Notes under the pieces: model-generated
Seen by the model: only the letters and a program-made list of their open reading frames with translations
What the model was told of the DNA's origin: nothing
Database searches by the model: none
Part shown: one piece after another, positions 7,994 to 17,038 of the stretch
How positions within the stretch are numbered: position 1 is the stretch's first letter
Layout: every line of letters starts with the position of its first letter
NCBI GenBank assembly: GCA_905235135.1
Contig: CAJOKR010000019.1
Coordinates: forward strand, 1 to 42,808
Length of the DNA stretch: 42,808 bases
From: an uncultured Bacteroidales bacterium
GTDB lineage: Bacteria; Bacteroidota; Bacteroidia; Bacteroidales; WCHB1-69
Direction: 5' to 3'
Made by a program: the position numbers and the translations under genes

Positions 7994-8706
7994 TACAATT
8001 TGATTCAGATTTGTTTGATCCGTCCATTGCGAGTGAGTTCGCGGATGAGGGAGCCGGCCTTTTCGGCATTCCGTGGTTCGACGGTCCGAGCCTCTGGCAG
8101 ATGCTGCTTCGCTTCGCCCTCAACCTAGCGGTCTGCTGGTTCATCGTGGGCTGTCTCTATTACAAAAAGAGCAAGCGCCGCGACTACTATTTCACCTTTA
8201 TGTTGTTCAGTATCACGATTTTCTTCCTGATATTCCTGATGGACAATGTGAAGGTGCAGATTGGCTTTGCGCTGGGACTTTTCGCCATTTTCGGGATGAT
8301 ACGCTATCGGACGGAGACGGTGCCGATTCGCGAGATGACATACTTGTTCGTCGTGGTGGGCATCTCCGTCATCAACGGTTTGGCCATGACGGTGAGCTAC
8401 ACCGAGCTGTTTGTCACGAACCTGCTGATTGTGCTGGCTGTCTGGCTGTTCGAAACGATACACTTCAAAGAGCATTTGGAGTGTAAGATTGTTGTGTATG
8501 AGAAGGTTACGTTGGCTCATGCCGATAAGGAGAAAGAGCTGTTGGCCGATTTGAAATTGCGCACCGGATTGGATATCCGCCGGGTGGAGGTCGGCCACAT
8601 CGACTACCTCAAGGACATCGCCTACGTAAAGGTCTATTACGCCTCCGACAAACCCGAAAACACCATCAACGAACTCACCAAAGTCAAAAAGGATAACTTT
8701 TTTTAA
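7990..8706 (+). CDS. DUF4956 membrane protein
   Basis: 238 residues. Four membrane segments (about 40-57, 68-85, 91-105 and 115-150) are followed by a soluble alpha/beta domain (about 155-238, with DIRRVEVGHIDYLKDIAYVK). The segment GLFAIFGMIRYRTETVPIRE between membrane segments is the family hallmark. DUF4956 proteins co-occur with VTC polymerases and may pass or regulate the polymer at the membrane; this is inferred from gene association. The start overlaps the VTC stop by 4 bp. Confidence 0.88.
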   Translation: MIQFDSDLFDPSIASEFADEGAGLFGIPWFDGPSLWQMLLRFALNLAVCWFIVGCLYYKKSKRRDYYFTFMLFSITIFFLIFLMDNVKVQIGFALGLFAIFGMIRYRTETVPIREMTYLFVVVGISVINGLAMTVSYTELFVTNLLIVLAVWLFETIHFKEHLECKIVVYEKVTLAHADKEKELLADLKLRTGLDIRRVEVGHIDYLKDIAYVKVYYASDKPENTINELTKVKKDNFF

Positions 8707-8712
8707 CTATGA

Positions 8713-9390
8713 ATGATGAATAAACGCATCATTATTATTTGCCTTGCAGTGTGTGCGTGTGTTATCACGCACGCGCAGACGTTCGAGACGGGCGGCGTGT
8801 TTGGGATCGAGTATGATTACAAGATCCTCAAGGGGTGGCATGTCTCGGCGGAGGGCGAGGTGCGTTTTGATCACAATTTCACCCACTATGACCGTGCCAA
8901 AATCGGGGTTGGAACCGACTACATGTTCTGGCAGAAGCGCATCAAGGTTGGGGTGGCCTACAATTTCCTGAACTACTACGACCGCGAGGACCAGTATTTC
9001 GAAAACCGTCATCGTGTGAAGGGTTTTGTGACGATTGCGCCGAAGTTCGGGGACTGGAAGATTGCCTACCGAGCGCAGGTGCAGACTACCTTCCGTGACG
9101 AGCGGCGCGGCAGTTACCGTTTCAACCCGAAAACCTATTTGCGCAACCGTCTGCAGGTGACATGGTCGGTGCCTCATGAACCCGTAAAGATCTACGTATC
9201 AGAGGAGTTTTGGTGGCGACTCTATAAGCCCGGCGATAACATCATCGACCGTTTGCGTTCCACCGCCGGGGTCGTTTATGACATCAACAAGCACCACTCC
9301 CTCGATTTTTTCCTCCGCTTCGACCACGAGGTTCAGGTGCGGAACCCGGAACGATTTTTATGTGTTGGAATTTCGTATGCAATTGATTAA
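8713..9390 (+). CDS. DUF2490 outer-membrane beta-barrel-like protein
   Basis: 225 residues. The signal peptide ends at about THAQ (residue 22), followed by successive amphipathic strands typical of DUF2490: FGIEYDYKILKGWHVSAEGE, YDRAKIGVGTDYMFW, KRIKVGVAYNFLNYYDRE, HRVKGFVTIAPKFGDWKI, with a final aromatic-rich strand. ATGs occur at 8713 and 8716. It lies 6 bp after DUF4956 and closes the VTC operon. It is probably an outer-membrane barrel; any transport role is inference. Confidence 0.8.
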   Translation: MMNKRIIIICLAVCACVITHAQTFETGGVFGIEYDYKILKGWHVSAEGEVRFDHNFTHYDRAKIGVGTDYMFWQKRIKVGVAYNFLNYYDREDQYFENRHRVKGFVTIAPKFGDWKIAYRAQVQTTFRDERRGSYRFNPKTYLRNRLQVTWSVPHEPVKIYVSEEFWWRLYKPGDNIIDRLRSTAGVVYDINKHHSLDFFLRFDHEVQVRNPERFLCVGISYAID

Positions 9391-9425
9391 CAGTCGTAAT
9401 ATAATGAAAATTATTCCTTAAAGCA

Positions 9426-9488
9426 GCCTCGAAGAGGCAAAACGCGCAGAGCGCAATTAACCCCACACAAGCGAAGCGTAATGTGGGG
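9426..9488 (+). terminator. Hairpin cluster after the VTC operon, possible weak terminator
   Basis: Three hairpins lie in a row: gcctc-gaa-gaggc (9426-9438), a short gcgc/gcgc stem, and ccccaca/tgtgggg (9461-9488) with a 14-nt loop. The last is followed only by a weak pyrimidine run, so termination is uncertain. A heptamer tract (ttaaacc units, about 9503-9524) fills the rest of the spacer to the MscS start. Confidence 0.4.
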
Positions 9489-9527
9489 CCTTTCCATAAA
9501 CTATAAACCTTAAACCTTAAACTAAAA

Positions 9528-10376
9528 ATGGAAAATAACACCCCTAACACTTGGGATTCATTCGCCAACGGAGCGAAACAGTTTTTGAACGATGTCGTGT
9601 TCCAGTATGTGCCGCGGCTGATTGTGGCGTGCCTTGTGCTGTTTGTGGGCTGGAAGCTCATCAATTTGCTGAACAAAGTGATGAAGAAGGCTTACGACCG
9701 ACACCAAGTCGATCCGTCGTTGCAGCAGTTTCTGCACTCGGTCATCGACATCATCTTGAAAGTGCTGCTCGTCCTCACAGCGATGGGCATCATGGGCATC
9801 CAGATGACTTCGTTTATCGCCATCCTCGGAGTGGCGGGTGTGGCCATCGGCATGGGTCTTCAGGGCACGCTCCAGAATTTTGCAGGAGGAGTTATCATCT
9901 TGCTGCTCAAGCCGTTTAGGGTGGGCGATTATATTGAGCAAGGATCGTATGCGGGCTTTGTGGAGAGCATCCAGATTTTCAACACCGCCCTGCGCACGTA
10001 CGATGCCCGCAAAATCATCGTGCCGAACACCGAGCTGGCCACCAAGTCGCTGGTTAACCACTTCAACCTGCCGCAACGGCGCGTGGCGATTGATGTAGGT
10101 TTGGCATACGGTATGTCGGTGGAGAAGGCTAAGGAGGTGCTGATCCGTGTGGCCTCCGAAAACCCGTATGTGGTGAACGAACCCAAGGCTCCGTTCGCCA
10201 CGTTGGAGAAATTCGGCGACAGCTCTCTTAATATGCGGCTCTATGCCTGGACGCTCCCCGAAAACTATTGGAACGCACTGTTTTCGCTCAACGAAGGAGT
10301 TTACAATGCATTCCGCGCTGAAGGGCTGGAAATCCCGTTCAATCAGATGGATGTGCATATCCGGAATGCGGAATAG
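9528..10376 (+). CDS. MscS-family mechanosensitive ion channel
   Basis: 282 residues, close to the 286 of E. coli MscS. Three membrane helices are at about 25-48, 70-92 and 95-127. The third is the pore helix with the Gly/Ala-rich packing motif (GVAGVAIGMGLQGTLQNFAG) followed by LLKPFRVGDYIE, the start of the beta domain. An alpha/beta cytoplasmic domain completes it. It opens under membrane tension to release solutes on osmotic downshift. It is preceded by a heptamer tract and followed 26 bp later by sbcD. Confidence 0.93.
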   Translation: MENNTPNTWDSFANGAKQFLNDVVFQYVPRLIVACLVLFVGWKLINLLNKVMKKAYDRHQVDPSLQQFLHSVIDIILKVLLVLTAMGIMGIQMTSFIAILGVAGVAIGMGLQGTLQNFAGGVIILLLKPFRVGDYIEQGSYAGFVESIQIFNTALRTYDARKIIVPNTELATKSLVNHFNLPQRRVAIDVGLAYGMSVEKAKEVLIRVASENPYVVNEPKAPFATLEKFGDSSLNMRLYAWTLPENYWNALFSLNEGVYNAFRAEGLEIPFNQMDVHIRNAE

Positions 10377-10402
10377 TGTCGTTTTCAAAGCTCAATCGTA
10401 CA

Positions 10403-11590
10403 ATGAAGATTCTGCATACCTCCGACTGGCACATCGGTCAGATTTTGAATTTCCACTACGACCGGCAGGAAGAGCACCAGCATTTTCTGGACCAGCTTTG
10501 CAATATTATTGAGCGCGAACATCCTGACGCGTTGATTGTTAGCGGCGATATTTACGACAAGAATACCCCGGGCAACAGTGCGATGAAGTTTCTGTCTGAC
10601 AACCTGCTTAGAATCTGCGATTTGGCACCGGATATGCCGCTCATTCTCACAGCCGGCAACCACGACAGCAGCTCGCGTATCGAGAGCATGGCGGGCGTGT
10701 GGAGGCGGGTGAATACCCATTTCGTCGGGGCGGCGGAAAAGAATGGCGATGACTATCTTTTGGACAAACACATCATTGAAATTCCGGGGAAAGGCTGGAT
10801 TGCCGCCATTCCGTATATCCCTGACTATCAAAATGATTTGTACAATGCGGTGTTGTCGGAAATCCGCACTCGGAACACCCAAAATCTGCCCGTGATTCTG
10901 ATGGGGCACACTACGATTGGCAACGCTGTGTTCACCGCGCACGAAAGCGTCTCTTTCAACGGAAGAGACATTGTAGGTGGTATCAACAGTATGGATATCA
11001 GCGAGATAGATGATGATTACGACTATTTGGCGTTGGGACACATCCACACCCCGCAGACACTTCCGAATGGGAAAGCCAGATATTGCGGCAGTCCTGTGCA
11101 GCTGAATTTCAAGGAGCAGTTTGCCCATTCGGTGACGATGGTAACCGTTGACAATCATGGAGATACGCCCAAGATGGAGACCATTGAGTTGAAGCCGCTG
11201 CGTCGGTTTTATGTGATTCCGAAAGAGCCGAAACCTTTAGAGGAGGCTTTGGAATATCTGGAGGCGCATCTTCCTGATCAGCAGGGCTATGTGCAGCTCA
11301 ATATCCTTTCGGCGGAACGTCTTCCCTCGGATACTGAAAACCGCATCCGCAGCATTCTCGAACACGGTGAAGGCCTCCTGTACTGTGATTACAAGGTTTC
11401 GCGCCCTGCTCGCGAGGGCCAATCCGCACCCGAAAAGCCCGACTTCAACCTCTCCGAATTCCGCGAAAAAGACCCCTTCGAAATCGCTGAACGCTACTTC
11501 ACGGAAACCCTGCAAACGGATATGGATGATACGTTGAAAGAACTTTTACATTCTGTGATACAAGAAGTTAGGGAGGAAGAAACACGTTGA
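10403..11590 (+). CDS. sbcD: Exonuclease subunit SbcD (Mre11 family)
   Basis: 395 residues from the ATG at 10403, which begins with MKILHTSDWHIG as in other SbcD proteins. A GTG at 10376 in the same frame overlaps the MscS stop and is rejected. Metallophosphoesterase motifs appear in order: DWH (8-10), GDIYD (48-52), GNHD (85-88), GHT (about 175) and GHIH (about 217). It is the nuclease subunit of the SbcCD complex, which cuts hairpins and protein-blocked DNA ends. The TGA at 11588 begins a heptamer-rich spacer before sbcC. Confidence 0.95.
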   Translation: MKILHTSDWHIGQILNFHYDRQEEHQHFLDQLCNIIEREHPDALIVSGDIYDKNTPGNSAMKFLSDNLLRICDLAPDMPLILTAGNHDSSSRIESMAGVWRRVNTHFVGAAEKNGDDYLLDKHIIEIPGKGWIAAIPYIPDYQNDLYNAVLSEIRTRNTQNLPVILMGHTTIGNAVFTAHESVSFNGRDIVGGINSMDISEIDDDYDYLALGHIHTPQTLPNGKARYCGSPVQLNFKEQFAHSVTMVTVDNHGDTPKMETIELKPLRRFYVIPKEPKPLEEALEYLEAHLPDQQGYVQLNILSAERLPSDTENRIRSILEHGEGLLYCDYKVSRPAREGQSAPEKPDFNLSEFREKDPFEIAERYFTETLQTDMDDTLKELLHSVIQEVREEETR

Positions 11591-11726
11591 CCTTGACCAT
11601 TGACCTATTGCCTTGAAACCTGAAACTAAAAAGAGTCGCCATAATATGACGGCTCTACGCGGAACATAATCCTGAAACCTGAAACCTGAAACTATTCACT
11701 GCTCACTATTCACCAATCACCAAACA
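11588..11726 (+). repeat. Heptamer-rich spacer between sbcD and sbcC with an embedded palindrome
   Basis: From the sbcD stop to the sbcC ATG the spacer is made of 7-bp units: ttgacct/attgcct/tgaaacc-like units (11587-11625), three cctgaaa units (11671-11691), then tattcac, tgctcac, tattcac and caatcac (11693-11720). In the middle an imperfect palindrome (agagtcgcc ... ggctct, 11632-11656) could form a hairpin with G-U pairs. Confidence 0.75.
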
Positions 11727-14700
11727 ATGAAATTCAAAAAACTAGAGATACGAAACATCAACTCCATTGCGGAGGCGGTCATCGATTTTGAACATCTGAT
11801 GCCCGAGGATCAGCACATCTTCATGATCTGGGGACCGTCGGGCGCGGGCAAGAGCACCATCCTCGATGCGATATGCATGTCGCTGTTCTGCAAAACGCCT
11901 CGTTTACAGAGCATTGCGGAGAAGAAGGAGAACCAATATGCCGACCCCGAGTTCCAGTTCAGCGACAAGAGCAAAGGCATCGCCATCAACGACTTGCGAC
12001 AGTACCTGAAACGCGGCACAAAGGACGGGTACTGTTCGTTGCAATTCGTTGGCAACGACAGCGTTACCTACACCGCCAAGACCGCTTTCTCCATCAACCG
12101 AAACGGCAACCTCAACAATATCGAATGGTCACTGTCGTCCGAGAGCGGTCAGTGGACCAAGGTGAAAGAAGTTGAGCAGCAGGTGATTACGGTTACGGGG
12201 CTGACCTACGAGCAGTTCTGTCGCACGACGATGCTGGCACAGGGCGAGTTTACCAAGTTCATGAAGAGCGACCAGAACGCCAAGGCCGAGATTTTGGAGA
12301 AACTGACCGATACGAGCATCTTTTCGGAGGTTGGCCGCCGGATTTACGAGAAATACAACGCACAGAAAAAGGCTTTCGAGCAACTCAACAGTGAAAATGA
12401 GAACATCACGAGGCTGAATGATGAGCAAATTGCAGCATATCAGCAGAATATACAAGAAATTGATGCCGGGAACAAACAGATAGACGAGGAGTTGGCTGTG
12501 CTAACCCAAAAAGCCACGTGGATAAAGCAATTGGTTCAATATCAGGAAGATGTGGCAAAATCGGAGGCGCAATGGCAGACTGCCGATGCCGCCACGAAGT
12601 CGGAGGGGTATCTTCGCACGCAGGAGTTGGTGCAGCGTTGGGAAAAGACCGAGAACGAGCGCAAAACTTACAACGAACGGGTACAGCTCCAGCAAAATGC
12701 GCAACAGCTGCATGAAACCGAAAAAGCGTGCCAATCCAATTATCAGATACTTACCTCGGGATTGCAGCATTACAAACAGCAACTTGAACAGTTGTATGCT
12801 GACATTGAAAAAATCCAAGAGGAGCTAAAATCGCAGGCATATAAGGCGGAGGTGTATGCTCATGCACCCATTTTGAGCGAAAAACTGAAACAATATGCCG
12901 GTTTGCAGCAGGAATTGTCGCAAATAGACGGCAAAATCAAGACAACAACAGCGTCTATCGGGCAGTTTGGGGATGTTTTGGAGAAGAAGAAGGCGGAAAT
13001 CGTCCAGCAGCAGGGGGTTGTTACTACTCTTTCTCAAGATGCCGAGGCGTTAAAGTCTCAGGCACAACAGTTTGATTTGGCGGATCTCACCCGTCAGCAA
13101 AACGAAAAGACGAATCTGCTGAACCAGTTGAGAAATGTACAGAAATCGGTTCAGGAGCTTAGAAAACAGCAAGATGAGATTACGGCGTTGAAGAATGCGG
13201 TTAACGCACAACAGCAAAAGGTTCAAGAACTTAACCAGCAATTCGGACAGGCACAACAGCAGTTTGTAGCGGCGCAAGCAGCGCAGGAGACGGCTCAAAA
13301 ATGCTATGATTCTGCTGCGCAGAGCGTCAATGATTTTGCCAAACAAATTCGAACAGGACTACAGGTGGGCGACACCTGTCCCGTATGTGGGCAAAAGGTG
13401 GAACAACTGCTTACGAATGAGGCCGTTGAGCAGAGTGTCAAAGCATTGCAGCAGCAATTGGCGGAGGCCAATAGGACAGTCACCGACAGTAAAAAAGCGT
13501 TGGATACCATCGGTACCGACCTCGGTCGGGCGCAGGGAAGTTTCGATGCTGCGCAAAAAGATCTCCAACAGAAGTCGCAGCAACAGAAATCCGCTTTGTC
13601 GGCTTTGGGTGAGGTTTGTCAAACGCTGAACATCACGATGGATAAAACTATCGATGAGCAGCTTGATAATCAGATTTCTGCAACGAATAAGGAGGCTCAA
13701 GACATTACGCAGCGCATCCAGCAAGCTATTCAGTTGAACAAGCAGCTGACAGAGAAGACGGATTTGCTGTCGAAGCAGAACAAGAAGTTGGAACAGCTGA
13801 CCGCCGACAAGCATCAGGCGGAAGTGAACCTTGCCACCGCACAAAAATCGTTGGACGGACTGCGTGAGCAACAAACGCAAATTTCGAAGAATATTGAGGC
13901 TTCGCATACGGAATTGACGGCTTCTTTTAGCGATATTTATCCGAAATGGGAAGAGAATCCGCTCGCGACGGCTCAAACTCTTGATCAGGAGGCCAAATCT
14001 TACGAAAAGCGCAAAGAAGAGTTGAAAAACCGACAGGATGCCGCCGAAAAAGGGCAGACTGAGTTGCAGCAAATCCAAGCTTTTGAGAAGAAAGTCTCGG
14101 CCATTTTCTCTTGGCCAACCGCTAAAGTGGGCAATAATTGTGATAATCTGACTGAAAAATGGATGCAATTGGCGGAAAACTGTGCTTTGTTAGCTCAGAA
14201 ACAATCGGAATTATCTGAAAAAAAGAACCGATTGGAAACCTTCTTGCAGAACTTTTACCAGCAAAACCCTGATATTTCGGAGGAACTTTTGTCACAACTT
14301 GCCGCGCTGACCGCTGAGAAGATTGCTCAACTACGTGAGCAACTGAAGGTTGCGCAGGAACAGGTGCAGACTGCCCTCGGGAAATGGCAGCAAGCGCAAG
14401 AAACGTTGCAAAAGCACGAAGCATCGAAGCCTGAGATGGCGGAAGACGAACAATTGTCCGACATTGAGCGGCAAATTCTCGAAAAGAATGCGCTGAAGAC
14501 AGAAAAGTCGCAACAAATCGGACAAATCCAGCATGTTTTGCAGCAGGATGCCGACAATAAGCAGAAATATGCAGATACGTTGGCGAAGTTGGACGCTTTG
14601 CAGCAGCAGGTGCGGCAGTGGGAGCGACTCAATAACACCTTCGGTGACAGCACTGGCAAGACCTTCCGTCGCATCGCGCAGAGTTTCATTCTGCAGAAAC

Positions 14701-15143
14701 TTTTGGACAACACCAACTACTTTCTCGGGATGCTCTCCGACCGCTACGAGCTCACGGGTGCGGGTCGCGAACTGATGATCTTGGTGAAAGACAAGTACTT
14801 GGGTGATGCTCCGCGCCCCGTGGAAATGGTCTCCGGAGGTGAAAGCTTCCTTATCTCTATCGCCCTCGCGCTCGGACTCTCCAACCTCGCCCTGCAAGGC
14901 ATCTCCTCCGACTTCCTCTTCATCGACGAGGGCATCAGCCAGCTGGACGGCAGCCTCTGCGACAGTGTGGTCAACACCCTCCAGCAACTGCATCACATAG
15001 TACACTGCAACATCGGAATTATCAGTCATTTGGATGTCCTCGCCGACAAAATCCCGACGAAAATCATCGTGCAGCCTGTGAGTCACGGAACGAGCGAGGT
15101 GACAATTCATAATGTAGAATGTAGAATGAAGAATGTAGAATGA
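11727..15143 (+). CDS. sbcC: Exonuclease subunit SbcC (Rad50 family ATPase)
   Basis: 1138 residues. The N-terminal ABC half carries Walker A GPSGAGKST (36-44) and a Q-loop region near AQGEFTKFM. Long glutamine-rich coiled coils (about 200-535 and 570-950) flank a zinc hook CPVC (Cys 551 and Cys 554). The C-terminal ABC half has the signature VSGGESF (about 1034) and Walker B FLFIDEG (about 1064). With SbcD it forms the ATP-driven nuclease that processes DNA hairpins and blocked ends. The last ten residues (NVECRMKNVE) and the TGA are encoded by a heptamer repeat tract, so the native C-terminus may once have been different. Confidence 0.95.
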   Translation: MKFKKLEIRNINSIAEAVIDFEHLMPEDQHIFMIWGPSGAGKSTILDAICMSLFCKTPRLQSIAEKKENQYADPEFQFSDKSKGIAINDLRQYLKRGTKDGYCSLQFVGNDSVTYTAKTAFSINRNGNLNNIEWSLSSESGQWTKVKEVEQQVITVTGLTYEQFCRTTMLAQGEFTKFMKSDQNAKAEILEKLTDTSIFSEVGRRIYEKYNAQKKAFEQLNSENENITRLNDEQIAAYQQNIQEIDAGNKQIDEELAVLTQKATWIKQLVQYQEDVAKSEAQWQTADAATKSEGYLRTQELVQRWEKTENERKTYNERVQLQQNAQQLHETEKACQSNYQILTSGLQHYKQQLEQLYADIEKIQEELKSQAYKAEVYAHAPILSEKLKQYAGLQQELSQIDGKIKTTTASIGQFGDVLEKKKAEIVQQQGVVTTLSQDAEALKSQAQQFDLADLTRQQNEKTNLLNQLRNVQKSVQELRKQQDEITALKNAVNAQQQKVQELNQQFGQAQQQFVAAQAAQETAQKCYDSAAQSVNDFAKQIRTGLQVGDTCPVCGQKVEQLLTNEAVEQSVKALQQQLAEANRTVTDSKKALDTIGTDLGRAQGSFDAAQKDLQQKSQQQKSALSALGEVCQTLNITMDKTIDEQLDNQISATNKEAQDITQRIQQAIQLNKQLTEKTDLLSKQNKKLEQLTADKHQAEVNLATAQKSLDGLREQQTQISKNIEASHTELTASFSDIYPKWEENPLATAQTLDQEAKSYEKRKEELKNRQDAAEKGQTELQQIQAFEKKVSAIFSWPTAKVGNNCDNLTEKWMQLAENCALLAQKQSELSEKKNRLETFLQNFYQQNPDISEELLSQLAALTAEKIAQLREQLKVAQEQVQTALGKWQQAQETLQKHEASKPEMAEDEQLSDIERQILEKNALKTEKSQQIGQIQHVLQQDADNKQKYADTLAKLDALQQQVRQWERLNNTFGDSTGKTFRRIAQSFILQKLLDNTNYFLGMLSDRYELTGAGRELMILVKDKYLGDAPRPVEMVSGGESFLISIALALGLSNLALQGISSDFLFIDEGISQLDGSLCDSVVNTLQQLHHIVHCNIGIISHLDVLADKIPTKIIVQPVSHGTSEVTIHNVECRMKNVE

Positions 15144-15204
15144 AGAATGTAGAATGAAGAATGTAGAATGAAGAATGTAGAATGAAGAATGTAGAATGAA
15201 GAAT
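15111..15204 (+). repeat. Thirteen-unit heptamer tract overlapping the sbcC 3' end
   Basis: Thirteen units of aatgtag or aatgaag. After the first two units they alternate strictly, giving a 14-bp higher-order period, ending in aat at 15204. The sbcC stop codon (15141-15143) lies within the tract. Confidence 0.9.
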
Positions 15205-15217
15205 AAAAAAAGTTTTT

Positions 15218-15247
15218 CACAAAGTGCAACCTTTTGTGTTTTTTTTC
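15218..15247 (+). terminator. Terminator after sbcC
   Basis: cacaaag (15218-15224) can pair with cttttgtg (15231-15238, one bulged base) across a short loop, followed by a run of T. Stem is short; the T run makes it plausible. Confidence 0.55.
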
Positions 15248-15295
15248 ATCTTATGGAACGAAAAATATGTTATCTGTTAATTAAATAATTTTGTT

Positions 15296-17038
15296 ATGAA
15301 GCGTAAAATATTAACACTCATTATGTTGTTTGTGGTTACGGTTTCGTTTGCGCAGGTACCGAAGCATTTGCGCGTGCTCAACTATGTGCCCGACAGCTGC
15401 TATTCGGTTACTGTGATGAATCTCGACACTTTGGCGCGGGTCTTTGAGTTGGAGGCCATGCATCGCGAGAATTTCCTCAAACCGCTCTACGACAGTTTGA
15501 AATTCTCCAAGAAACTGGTGCAGAGCTGGATAAAGCGCGACAGCAAGCTCGGGATAGATTTCACCGCATCGGCGGTCTACGTGAACTCCCGCTACGTATT
15601 CCTCCCGTTGAACAATGAGAAGAACTTCGAGAAGACCATACGTTCGCTTGACAAGATGATGCCGCCGTTCGAGACCGTGACGGACCCCGAAGGACGGAAA
15701 TTCCGCTGCATGGTTATAGATGATGTGGATATGAGCGCGGCCGTGATTTGCACCGAGGACGTCGCATGCCTTGCGTTGCTCACCGATCCGAATTCCATCT
15801 ACTCGAGCCCGTTGTTCCAGTCTGCTATTTCAGATACTTCCGATGTGGAAGTTATATATGAGGTTTTGAATCAGGCAAGTAAAGAAACGCCCATGCAGCT
15901 GTGGACGCGAGTCAGTCATTCGAAGTTCGCCGAAAGTCAGACGGCAGCCACTATGCTGTCCAAGGGGTGGAATTCCTATACGGCTTACCAACAAGGTAAT
16001 CCCCTCATCGGCGCGATGGTGAGTATGGCGCAGATTTATTTTCCTGTTTCTGAGGATGTTAAGAAAGCCATCAGTGAACTGGACATGGAGATTTTTGCGA
16101 AGGCTGAGGCCCGCCACGACCGCATCACCACTTTGAGCGAGCTCCAGTATCGTACCCCGCAGAAAGTGGATAATAAGCTTAAGTTTGCTCCTGAGGCGTT
16201 GAAAAAGCTGATGCCTTACGTGTCGGGTGACTATATGGCGCTGGCTGTCAGTGCGATGGAAGGTTACGGCGACCTTATGAAACCGTATTTGAACACACAT
16301 CCGCAGTGGCGTGAGCTCTGCCCGTTGCTGAACAAGCCGTTCGTGGTGACGGTGTCCATGTCCGAAATGAATTACCATATACAGGCGGTCACGCTTGTGG
16401 AGCAGCCAGAGGAGATTCGCGGCGCATTGGAGCGTTATGTGGAAATCAGCAACAACATCACGGATTCCACTTTCAAGGCTCAGAAGGAATTGGAAGTGGC
16501 TGTGGTTGAGGCTCCTGAAGTGGAATCGGAATCGGTGGTTGAGGAAAACGAAAATGGCGAAACTATCGAAGTCTTGGATATTCCCGATACGGATTCGGAG
16601 GATTCCACCATCAATATGAAAACCTTGAGCTACAAGAAAATAGGCGATTTGGATGCGTACATCATCGTCACAAAGAAGAGAAAATTGGACTATGAAACTA
16701 TCACGTGGGTGGTGAAAGATGACTCCGTTTGTGTTTTGATGAAGGACGGGCTGATGTTCGTCACCAACACCCTTGCTTCGTCGGGAACACTGCTGCAGCC
16801 GATGGATCGCGAGTGGCCGCAGGAGTACCTTTCGCATCCGCTGTACGCCCATGTAGATTTCAACGCTTTCGTGGCTCTCTTCGGTCCGGATGCCGCCATG
16901 CCTATCCGCGACATGACCTGCGTGGTCGATGAGAACACCTTCACGATGAACATTAATGCAGTGCCGGGTTTGCGCCATGGAGTGCTGTATGAGATGATGA
17001 AATATGTAAAGGATTTGATAGGGGGAATGGATTTATAG
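15296..17038 (+). CDS. Large secreted protein, possibly DUF4836-like
   Basis: 580 residues with a signal peptide ending at about VSFAQ (residue 20). The mature start (HLRVLNYVPDSCYSVTVMNL) recalls DUF4836-type Bacteroidetes proteins, which open with a 'V-P-x-x-A/C-xxV-x-x-(D/N)-LxxLxx' segment and have a paired alpha/beta layout. An acidic low-complexity region (about 400-440, with EVESESVVEENENGETIEV) separates the two halves. No catalytic motif was recognised. It appears monocistronic, between the sbcC terminator and a convergent gene. Its TAG stop (17036-17038) is supplied by a dispersed palindromic repeat. Confidence 0.7.
   Translation: MKRKILTLIMLFVVTVSFAQVPKHLRVLNYVPDSCYSVTVMNLDTLARVFELEAMHRENFLKPLYDSLKFSKKLVQSWIKRDSKLGIDFTASAVYVNSRYVFLPLNNEKNFEKTIRSLDKMMPPFETVTDPEGRKFRCMVIDDVDMSAAVICTEDVACLALLTDPNSIYSSPLFQSAISDTSDVEVIYEVLNQASKETPMQLWTRVSHSKFAESQTAATMLSKGWNSYTAYQQGNPLIGAMVSMAQIYFPVSEDVKKAISELDMEIFAKAEARHDRITTLSELQYRTPQKVDNKLKFAPEALKKLMPYVSGDYMALAVSAMEGYGDLMKPYLNTHPQWRELCPLLNKPFVVTVSMSEMNYHIQAVTLVEQPEEIRGALERYVEISNNITDSTFKAQKELEVAVVEAPEVESESVVEENENGETIEVLDIPDTDSEDSTINMKTLSYKKIGDLDAYIIVTKKRKLDYETITWVVKDDSVCVLMKDGLMFVTNTLASSGTLLQPMDREWPQEYLSHPLYAHVDFNAFVALFGPDAAMPIRDMTCVVDENTFTMNINAVPGLRHGVLYEMMKYVKDLIGGMDL

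Noticed and set aside
7142..8598. Minus-strand frames opposite the VTC and DUF4956 genes
   Set aside because: Shadows of two confidently identified genes; no independent start, promoter or motif.
15111..15204. A CRISPR array
   Set aside because: The 7-bp units are contiguous with no unique spacers and no cas genes are near; it is a tandem tract.
15286..15293. TAATTTTG as the promoter of the 580-residue gene
   Set aside because: It matches TAnnTTTG but ends 2 bp before the ATG, so transcription would start inside the gene. The surrounding sequence is A+T-rich and a chance match is likely.
15830..16978. A 382-codon open frame on the minus strand
   Set aside because: Antisense to the 580-residue secreted protein; rich in His/Arg with no fold signature.
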